Source: an uncultured bacterium (GTDB taxonomy: Bacteria > Bacillota > Clostridia > Christensenellales > QALW01). From it: a stretch of DNA of 8,086 bases. Made by a program: the position numbers and the translations under genes. Positions 1-5,260 of this stretch are shown here, in pieces. Position 1 is the first letter of the stretch. Each line of letters begins with the position of its first letter. The notes under the pieces are model-generated. The model ran no database searches. It worked only from the letters and a program-made list of their open reading frames with translations, and was not told the origin of the DNA. The stretch lies in contig CAJMLN010000070.1 in assembly GCA_905214315.1 (NCBI GenBank), positions 1 to 8,086 on the forward strand. Direction: 5' to 3'.

Positions 1-917
1 AGATAAATAGCCCCGGTTTCGCGATATAAGTTTGTACCGTATGTAGAACGCAGCTTATGCGGCGTAATGTGCTTCAGCGGCGTAATAATGGAGGCGTATT
101 TTTTTACTAAAAGCTGAACGGCCCGTGTGGTAATACGTTTTCCCTGCAGGGATAAGAAAAGGGCAGGGGAGTCAGCGCCTTTCATTTCCAGGCGTTCGTT
201 GTTGCAGTAGCTGTCAAGCGCTTCGGCAATTTCATCATTGATGAAAAGTACGGTCTGATTCCCGCCTTTGCGTGTGATCCGTATGCTGAGATTTCTGAAA
301 TCCACATCTTCTGTATTTAAACCAACACATTCACTGATTCGGATTCCTGTGCCTAAAAACAAGGTTAACATAGCCAAATCCCGGCTTTTTGTAAATTGAT
401 GGAACTGCTTTTGCTTTGCACTGAGGCCTTCTCCGGATTCCACTGCGTCCAGCAGCCGTGCGACTTCATCTACATCCAGCCGGACAATCGCTTTTTCGTG
501 TATTTTTGGTAAATCTACCAAAGCCGCTACATTTGCTTGCAGCTCTTCGCTTTTATAAAAATATTTAAACATCATACGGATAGAAGCGATTTTTCTTGCC
601 CGGCCGTTTTCTTGGTTTTCCACAAGCTTGTTGTCTTCGTTTGTATAAAGAGAGATATGATTGATAAAATCTTCAATATCATGGGCTGTAACGGTCTGTA
701 AGTCATCCAGTGTAATTTCCTTGATTTCTTTCTTCTGTTTTTCGGCTAAGAAATGAAAGAACAGACGCAGATCATAGGCGTAATTGAGTCTGGTTAACGG
801 GCCGGTAGTATTCTGGATTCCTACAAAAAGCGTTTTGCAAAAATCCGGCAATTCTTCAAGAACGGCTTGGAGCTTTTCCATAGTTTTTTTATTTCGGGTA
901 AGAAAATATGAATCCAT
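1..917 (-). CDS. Tyrosine recombinase, XerC/XerD-like (C-terminus cut by window edge)
   Basis: Site-specific recombinase that cuts and rejoins DNA through a tyrosine-DNA intermediate. The open frame runs without a stop from ATG at 917 off the left edge, giving 305 full codons. Residues about 25-125 look like the SAM-like N-terminal DNA-binding domain. The catalytic domain follows, with the first arginine in GTGIRISE (R193), the beta-hairpin lysine in TRKGG (K217) and the HxxR pair in PHKLR (H287, R290). The second histidine/tryptophan and the nucleophilic tyrosine should lie just past the edge. The ATG is supported by an AGAGGTG ribosome binding site 5-6 bases upstream and by a promoter further up. 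The overall form resembles housekeeping Xer-type recombinases of Clostridia more than a prophage integrase, and no attachment site or phage gene is visible nearby. Role in chromosome dimer resolution is inferred; an integrase of an element lying left of the window is the alternative. Confidence 0.9.
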   Translation of the reverse strand, partial: MDSYFLTRNKKTMEKLQAVLEELPDFCKTLFVGIQNTTGPLTRLNYAYDLRLFFHFLAEKQKKEIKEITLDDLQTVTAHDIEDFINHISLYTNEDNKLVENQENGRARKIASIRMMFKYFYKSEELQANVAALVDLPKIHEKAIVRLDVDEVARLLDAVESGEGLSAKQKQFHQFTKSRDLAMLTLFLGTGIRISECVGLNTEDVDFRNLSIRITRKGGNQTVLFINDEIAEALDSYCNNERLEMKGADSPALFLSLQGKRITTRAVQLLVKKYASIITPLKHITPHKLRSTYGTNLYRETGAIY

Positions 918-958
918 AAAAACACCTCTTAAAAAATATTTTAGGGGAAATCAAATTA

Positions 959-982
959 TTCGCAAAAGACAAGTTTTGCGAA
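959..982. repeat. Perfect 9-bp inverted repeat in the recombinase leader
   Basis: TTCGCAAAA (959-967) and TTTTGCGAA (974-982) flank a 6-base spacer. The palindrome starts about 5 bases downstream of the predicted transcription start (near 987) of the minus-strand recombinase gene. It would therefore form a stem-loop at the extreme 5' end of the mRNA, or serve as a two-fold symmetric operator. No T-run follows it on the minus strand, so it is not a terminator. Its function is unknown. Confidence 0.6.
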
Positions 983-993
983 AACTTATCAAT

Positions 994-1022
994 ATTTTAA
1001 AGAAAAATTTATCAATTGTCAA
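994..1022 (-). promoter_or_regulatory. Sigma-A-type promoter of the tyrosine recombinase gene
   Basis: On the minus strand a perfect TTGACA -35 (1017-1022) is followed by a 17-base spacer and a TAAAAT -10 (994-999). The T-rich stretch just upstream of the -35 (about 1023-1040) could act as an UP element and is also the U-tract of the preceding terminator. The predicted start near 987 gives a leader of about 70 bases before the ATG at 917. Confidence 0.75.
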
Positions 1023-1043
1023 GAAAAATATAAAAAAGACTTA

Positions 1044-1080
1044 ATAAAAGAGTTAACAATTAAATTGCTAACTCTTTTAT
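1044..1080 (-). terminator. Rho-independent terminator of the GNAT gene
   Basis: 17-base arms (1044-1060 and 1064-1080) with a 3-base loop, starting 22 bases after the GNAT stop. On the minus-strand RNA the single imperfect position (1056/1068) is a G:U wobble, whereas on the plus strand it is an A:C mismatch. A T-rich tail with a run of six T follows on the minus strand. Both facts favour use by the leftward GNAT transcript. Confidence 0.8.
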
Positions 1081-1102
1081 GGCAAATTTAAATTTGTACA
1101 CT

Positions 1103-1507
1103 TCACGTCCATAATGACGTAATGAACATGGGGCTGGCATTATCGGATTTTTTAAAACCGCAATTCTCATAAAAATTTAATTCTTCATCATATACTATTA
1201 CTGCGATACGCAAATAGTCTTTGTACTTATTTTTCACCATTTCCACAAGCGTTCTGCCTATTTTCATTCCATGATACTTTGGATTTACAAGCAAATAATG
1301 AATATACGCCGTCATGATTCCGTCATCCATTACGCAAATCATACCAATAAGCTTATCATCATCCCAAGCGGAATATACCGTTTTAAAGCCTTGCATCGCA
1401 ACAATAAGTTTATCGGGATAATGACCTGATGACCATTCGACCGACAGAAACAAATTTTGTAATTGTTCTTCGTCAAATATCTTTGTATCGCTATATTTAA
1501 TATCCAC
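1103..1507 (-). CDS. GNAT family N-acetyltransferase
   Basis: Small soluble acetyltransferase of 134 residues, predicted to move an acetyl group from acetyl-CoA to an amine; the substrate is unknown. Visible GNAT features are the beta-strand and motif A region at about 68-92 (YIHYLLVNPKYHGMKIGRTL), then a motif B-type strand and helix ending in FYENCGFKK (112-120), then a DNASPMFITSLWT tail. The acetyl-CoA loop, normally Q/R-x-x-G-x-G, reads HGMKIG here (residues 79-84), so the first residue and the middle glycine are replaced while the last glycine is kept. The start is GTG: AGAGGT lies 7 bases upstream, while the overlapping ATG at 1509-1511 opens a four-codon dead end in another frame. Sampled GC is near 35%, clearly below the operon to its right, which suggests separate ancestry. 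It ends in its own terminator. No convincing own promoter was found, so it may rely partly on read-through from rnhA. Confidence 0.85.
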   Translation of the reverse strand: MDIKYSDTKIFDEEQLQNLFLSVEWSSGHYPDKLIVAMQGFKTVYSAWDDDKLIGMICVMDDGIMTAYIHYLLVNPKYHGMKIGRTLVEMVKNKYKDYLRIAVIVYDEELNFYENCGFKKSDNASPMFITSLWT

Positions 1508-1514
1508 TCATGTT

Positions 1515-1520
1515 ACCTCT
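1515..1520 (-). promoter_or_regulatory. Ribosome binding site fixing the GTG start of the GNAT gene
   Basis: AGAGGT on the minus strand, 7 bases before the GTG at 1505-1507. The nearby ATG (1509-1511) is only 3 bases from this site and leads to an immediate stop in its frame, so GTG is the better start. Confidence 0.7.
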
Positions 1521-1651
1521 ACAAATTCTCTATTGTTGATAAAATTAAATCCAAAAATGCAATAAGCATTAAACTTACATCTTTGCAAATCATTAGCTTT
1601 GAAAGTGTATAATGGGTTACAAATACATACTTTAGATAATATAATCGTGAT

Positions 1652-1717
1652 AAGTGATGTTTCCTACGCAAGTGATGTTGTGCCTATGGCACATGTACCT
1701 TCCTTACCGGAGGTTAC
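1652..1717. repeat. Direct repeat and tandem hairpin cluster between rnhA and the GNAT gene
   Basis: AAGTGATGTT occurs twice (1652-1661 and 1670-1679), 18 bases apart. The second copy runs into a perfect small palindrome, TGTGCC-TAT-GGCACA (1679-1693). A third imperfect hairpin follows at 1695-1717 (a GTACCTTC arm against a GGAGGTTAC arm, with one bulge and one G:U pair). The cluster lies 20 bases beyond the rnhA stop. No T-run follows on the minus strand, so it is not a classical intrinsic terminator. It could be a decayed dispersed repeat unit, a transcript-end structure or a protein-binding site. I see no other copy of the 10-mer in the window. Confidence 0.5.
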
Positions 1718-1737
1718 GGCAAAGACAAGTTTTAGTA

Positions 1738-2181
1738 TTACTGCGCTGCTTTCAGTTTTTTAACGGCATCCGTAGCCAGCTTATCGCACCGGTTATTCAA
1801 TTCGTTATCGGCGTGGCCTTTTACTTTTATAAATTCAATTGTATGAATTTGAAAAAATTCATACAACTTCAGCCACAGATCTTTATTGGGAATGTCCGCG
1901 TCGTTTTTCTTCCAGTTTTTTTTCTTCCAGCCGTAAATCCAGCCTTCTTTAAAGGCATTGACTAAATACGCGCTGTCGGAATAAAGCGCGATTTCACAGG
2001 GTTCTTTTAATAGTGACAGCGCTTCAATAGCCGCGGTAAGCTCCATACGGTTATTGGTAGTGTTCTTTTCAGCACCACTTATTTCCTTGGACGCACTGCC
2101 GTAAAGCAATACAGCCCCCCACCCTCCTGTTCCCGGATTCCCGGAGCAGGCGCCGTCAGTATATATTTTTACTTTTTTCAT
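1738..2181 (-). CDS. rnhA: Ribonuclease HI
   Basis: Cytoplasmic endonuclease that cuts the RNA strand of RNA:DNA hybrids, removing R-loops and primers. It has 147 residues, a normal length for bacterial RNase HI. All catalytic and active-site residues are present: D9 in YTDGACSGNPG, E47 in NNRMEL, D69 in YSDSAY, H123 in VKGHADNELNNRCD and D133. Each sits one position below the E. coli numbering, so the alignment is almost gap-free over the core. The basic WKKKNWKKND loop (about 85-94) matches the substrate-binding handle region of the E. coli type. The ATG overlaps the TGA of mltG in an ATGA, with a modest AGGGA ribosome binding site 5 bases upstream, implying translational coupling. It is the last gene of the rnj-mltG-rnhA operon. 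No classical terminator follows; only a hairpin cluster does. Confidence 0.97.
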   Translation of the reverse strand: MKKVKIYTDGACSGNPGTGGWGAVLLYGSASKEISGAEKNTTNNRMELTAAIEALSLLKEPCEIALYSDSAYLVNAFKEGWIYGWKKKNWKKNDADIPNKDLWLKLYEFFQIHTIEFIKVKGHADNELNNRCDKLATDAVKKLKAAQ

Positions 2182-3497
2182 TTATTTCCCTGTGCCTTAT
2201 CATAAGCAGCCCAGACAGACTGATATTTATTTTTAATAGCCACATGCTCCTCATATGTTTTAGAATAGGCAACTTCTCCCGTATAGGGATCAGTGAGGGT
2301 AAAGTATAGATATCCGCCCTTTAACGTATCCTCGTCCGGATACAGCACGGCGCGAATCGCTTCTTTGCTGGGGTTGCAAATAGGTCCCGCGGGGATGCCG
2401 GAAACAAGATATGTATTGTAAGGAGAATCTACTTTCAGCTCTTCCGCGGTAAGAACCAGACGCTTTACGCCGAGCGCATACTGTACCGTAACGTCAGATT
2501 CCAGACGCATATTGTTTTCAATCCGGTTATGGAAGACGGCCGATATCTTATAAAAATCCTCCCCTCTGCCCTCTTTTTCCACGATAGAAGCTAAAGTAAG
2601 TACTTGGTGCATGGAAAGTCCCAGCTCATTGGCACGTTCAGTATATGCGGGTGTATAGATCTCATTTAGCCTTGAAAGCAGCTTGCTGATCACCGTTTGA
2701 TTAGAGGAGCCTACATAAAACTCATAGGTATCCGGAAACAGATAGCCCTCCAGCAAATATTTTAAATTGCCCATATCGTAAAGGGGCAGAACAAAATAGA
2801 AATCATCGTAATTCCGGGCATTTTTACATTCATTTAAAAAACTTTCGGCAGATTCAATAACATTGGATGCTGCTAAAATTTCAGCAAAATCTTCGATTGT
2901 GGTTCCCTCTATCAGGGTAACGCTGACCACGGAAGCCGAAGCGGTAGGCCGCGTGATCGTATCTAGAATATCCTGGGCACTCATGGTTTTATCCAATATG
3001 TACTCACCGCTTTGTATTTTAGAAGCAACACTGGTAAAGTCTGCTAAAAGCTTAATGCCCCAGGATGTTTTAACCAGACCACATTCTTCCAGCTTGTTTG
3101 CCACGTAAGACATTGAGGCGCCTTTATTGATGGTAAAAAGCACCGGAGAATCGTCATGCTTGCTGACCGGAGAAAACAAGGTGGAAAGGACAAAAGAAAT
3201 ACTGGAAATAAATACGGTTAGAACCAGAATTCCGCTGATCAGATAAATAGTTACCGGCCTTATTTTGCGCCATGTTTTTTCCGTATCCCGTCCGGTTCCG
3301 ATCCAGCCGCCGATTTTAATCAGCATATTCCGGCGTAATGTTTTCAGCCAAAGCCTGAATTCCTTAAAATTTTTAAAAGGCATTTCAAACTTACGCTTTG
3401 TCTTTTTTTGCTTTTCGTTTTTGGAGAAATGCGCCTGCGTATTGTCGCTTGCTTTTGACTTTTTTTCAGGCTTTTTATCAAAACTGCTGTATTTCAT
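2178..3497 (-). CDS. mltG: Endolytic murein transglycosylase MltG (YceG-like)
   Basis: Inner-membrane lytic transglycosylase that cuts nascent peptidoglycan strands and so sets glycan length. It has 439 residues. Residues 1-80 are a lysine/arginine-rich cytoplasmic tail. One membrane segment lies at about 82-108 (TIYLISGILVLTVFISSISF). An extracytoplasmic LysM-like region follows (about 118-183), then the YceG catalytic domain (about 190-435). Family landmarks are LEGYLFPDTYEF (249-260), the catalytic glutamate in ASIVEKEG (E307), DSPYNTY (358-364) and GPICNP (371-376). The single N-terminal anchor fits a type II membrane protein. The ATG overlaps the RNase J stop as ATGA and no Shine-Dalgarno sequence precedes it, so translation probably depends on coupling to RNase J. 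The long basic tail is the only unusual part; long cytoplasmic extensions are known in some Gram-positive MltG proteins. Confidence 0.96.
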   Translation of the reverse strand: MKYSSFDKKPEKKSKASDNTQAHFSKNEKQKKTKRKFEMPFKNFKEFRLWLKTLRRNMLIKIGGWIGTGRDTEKTWRKIRPVTIYLISGILVLTVFISSISFVLSTLFSPVSKHDDSPVLFTINKGASMSYVANKLEECGLVKTSWGIKLLADFTSVASKIQSGEYILDKTMSAQDILDTITRPTASASVVSVTLIEGTTIEDFAEILAASNVIESAESFLNECKNARNYDDFYFVLPLYDMGNLKYLLEGYLFPDTYEFYVGSSNQTVISKLLSRLNEIYTPAYTERANELGLSMHQVLTLASIVEKEGRGEDFYKISAVFHNRIENNMRLESDVTVQYALGVKRLVLTAEELKVDSPYNTYLVSGIPAGPICNPSKEAIRAVLYPDEDTLKGGYLYFTLTDPYTGEVAYSKTYEEHVAIKNKYQSVWAAYDKAQGNK

Positions 3498-5164
3498 ATT
3501 TCGATGATCATCGGCAAAATCATTGGTGTACGTTTTGTTTTTGCGTACAGGAATTCTTTTAGCTGATGCCTTATCTCATTTTTAATATAGGGCCAATCCC
3601 GCAGTTTATCACTGCTCAATTTTTCAATAAAAGTCTGTACCATTTGCTTGGAATGATTAATAAGGTCTTCATTATCCTTCATATAGATAAAGCCGCGCGA
3701 AATAATATCCGGCTCCGTAAGAAGCGCGCCGTCGATGCTGGAAAGTGTAATACATACAACAACAAGGCCGTCTTGTGAAAGCAGCCGTCTGTCCCGAAGA
3801 ACGACATTTCCTACATCGCCGATGCCCAGACCGTCCACCATAATAACGCCGCTGGGAACATTTCCGTTAAAGCGGGCGCCGTCTTTTGAAATTTCCAGCA
3901 CATGCCCCAGTTCCGGCATAAAAATATTTCCGTTATCAAGCCCTAATTTTTCCGCCAGCAGGGCGTGCTGCATCAAATGGCGGTATTCCCCGTGAACAGG
4001 CATAAAATATTTAGGCTTGGTAAGACTTAAAATCAGCTTTAATTCTTCTTTGCAGGCGTGGCCTGAAACGTGTACGGCATCCAGGGCTTCGTAGATCACG
4101 ATTACGCCCAAGCGATATAAATTATTGATGACGCGGTATACCATACGCTCGTTTCCCGGAATTGCCGAGGCGGATACAATGACCATATCGCCCTTGGTCA
4201 GCTTAACCTTTGTGTGATCGCCCGTTGCCAGGCGCGAAAGGCCGCTCATCGGCTCGCCCTGCGATCCGGTTGTGATGATAACCACTTTTTCCTTGGGCAT
4301 ACTTTCAGCCTTTTCCGGGGTTACAATTGTTTTGGGATTAACGTTCAGTTCTCCCAACTCCACTGCTATTTTGGAAACATTTTCCATGCTGCGGCCTAAA
4401 AAGCAGACCTTACGGCTGTATTTTTCCGCATAATCGACGATTTGCTGAATTCTATGCACGTTGCTGGCGAAGGTAGCCACAATGATGCGCTTGTCGATTC
4501 CTTCGTCAAAATATTTTTCAAAGCATTCCCCTACCTTGCTTTCGCTCATGGTAAAGCCTTCGCGCTCGGCATTGGTGCTGTCGGACATCAGCAAAAGAAC
4601 ACCCTTTTCGCCATAGCGTGCAAAAGAAGCAAGGTCGATTACCTCTCCGTCAACAGGGGTGTAATCCACTTTAAAATCGCCGGTATGTATCACAACACCG
4701 ACAGGCGTTGTGATGGCCAGAGCAACGGCTCCGGCAATGGAATGGTTGGTTTTTATAAACTCAATGGTAAAGCATCCGATCTTGACAACGTCTTTGGCCT
4801 GAATGCAGTTGATTTTTACAAGATTCTGCATCCGGTTTTCCTTCAGCTTGTTTTCAATCAGCGCCTGCGTCAGCTTGGTGCAGTAGATCGGAGCGTTTAC
4901 CTGCTTGAACACATACGGAATTGCTCCGATATGGTCCTCGTGTCCGTGGGTTATCACAAATCCGCGCAGCTTGTCTGCGTTTTTTTCCAAATAGCTTACA
5001 TCCGGAATAACCAGGTCAATCCCATAAAGCTCGTCTTTGGGAAACATGGAGCCGCAGTCAACAACAATTATATCATTACCGTACTCAATGGCTGTCATGT
5101 TTTTACCGATTTCTTCAATGCCACCGAGTGGTATTACGCGAAGCTTGTTTTTACTTTTCGCCAC
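3494..5164 (-). CDS. rnj: Ribonuclease J
   Basis: Metallo-beta-lactamase/beta-CASP ribonuclease with 5'-to-3' exonuclease and endonuclease activity, central to mRNA decay and rRNA maturation in Firmicutes. Its 556 residues match the usual length. The zinc ligands are in HGHEDH (H73, H75, D77, H78), H141 in TNHSIAG, D163 in HTGDFK and H391 in PVHGEYRH. The beta-CASP region holds SDSTNAE (194-200), TFASNVHR (231-238) and SGHA (367-370, with H369). The C-terminal domain (about 460-556) is present. Translation starts at GTG (5162-5164), fixed by AGGAGGT 7 bases upstream. It is first in an operon with mltG and rnhA and has its own promoter 36 bases upstream of the GTG. Whether it is closer to RNase J1 or J2 cannot be said from sequence alone. 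The full set of metal ligands argues for an active enzyme. Confidence 0.97.
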   Translation of the reverse strand: MAKSKNKLRVIPLGGIEEIGKNMTAIEYGNDIIVVDCGSMFPKDELYGIDLVIPDVSYLEKNADKLRGFVITHGHEDHIGAIPYVFKQVNAPIYCTKLTQALIENKLKENRMQNLVKINCIQAKDVVKIGCFTIEFIKTNHSIAGAVALAITTPVGVVIHTGDFKVDYTPVDGEVIDLASFARYGEKGVLLLMSDSTNAEREGFTMSESKVGECFEKYFDEGIDKRIIVATFASNVHRIQQIVDYAEKYSRKVCFLGRSMENVSKIAVELGELNVNPKTIVTPEKAESMPKEKVVIITTGSQGEPMSGLSRLATGDHTKVKLTKGDMVIVSASAIPGNERMVYRVINNLYRLGVIVIYEALDAVHVSGHACKEELKLILSLTKPKYFMPVHGEYRHLMQHALLAEKLGLDNGNIFMPELGHVLEISKDGARFNGNVPSGVIMVDGLGIGDVGNVVLRDRRLLSQDGLVVVCITLSSIDGALLTEPDIISRGFIYMKDNEDLINHSKQMVQTFIEKLSSDKLRDWPYIKNEIRHQLKEFLYAKTKRTPMILPMIIEI

Positions 5165-5170
5165 AAATAT

Positions 5171-5177
5171 ACCTCCT
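5171..5177 (-). promoter_or_regulatory. Strong ribosome binding site for RNase J
   Basis: AGGAGGT on the minus strand, 6-7 bases before the GTG at 5162-5164. This near-perfect anti-16S match decides the GTG start; no in-frame ATG lies in a plausible place. Confidence 0.85.
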
Positions 5178-5199
5178 ATTTGTATATTATTTTAATTAA

Positions 5200-5228
5200 A
5201 TTATACATCAGTTAGGTAAAATTTGCAA
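5200..5228 (-). promoter_or_regulatory. Sigma-A-type promoter of the rnj-mltG-rnhA operon
   Basis: On the minus strand TTGCAA (-35, 5223-5228), a 17-base spacer and a perfect TATAAT (-10, 5200-5205). The -35 lies 32 bases beyond the stop of the nucleotidyltransferase gene. No terminator hairpin is visible between them, so read-through from upstream may add to this promoter. Predicted transcription start is near 5193, giving a short leader of about 30 bases. Confidence 0.75.
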
Positions 5229-5260
5229 GCAATTAAATTTACACAAAGTATCGAAGGCTG

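Noticed and set aside
1..917. Integrase of a prophage or integrative element with an attachment site
   Set aside because: No tRNA, att-like direct repeat, excisionase or phage gene is visible, and the protein looks like a Xer-type recombinase; the DNA left of the window cannot be judged.
784..1044. 86-residue plus-strand open frame over the recombinase start and its promoter
   Set aside because: It crosses the opposite-strand start region and terminator flank; its translation is low-complexity lysine/isoleucine-rich and has no ribosome binding site.
1583..1613. Plus-strand promoter-like TTGCAA with TATAAT at 19-base spacing, and the open frame 1605-1761 behind it
   Set aside because: The spacer is too long for a good promoter. 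The frame has no proper start or ribosome binding site, ends inside rnhA on the wrong strand and matches nothing I recognise.
1721..1733. 13-base string AAAGACAAGTTTT shared with the recombinase leader palindrome (965-977)
   Set aside because: A single 13-mer match in AT-rich DNA over 8 kb is expected about as often as not by chance, and the copy near rnhA lacks the symmetry.
4442..5215. 257-residue open frame on the plus strand antisense to RNase J
   Set aside because: It lies wholly opposite a gene with all RNase J motifs, has no ribosome binding site and resembles no protein family; long antisense frames arise from codon bias.
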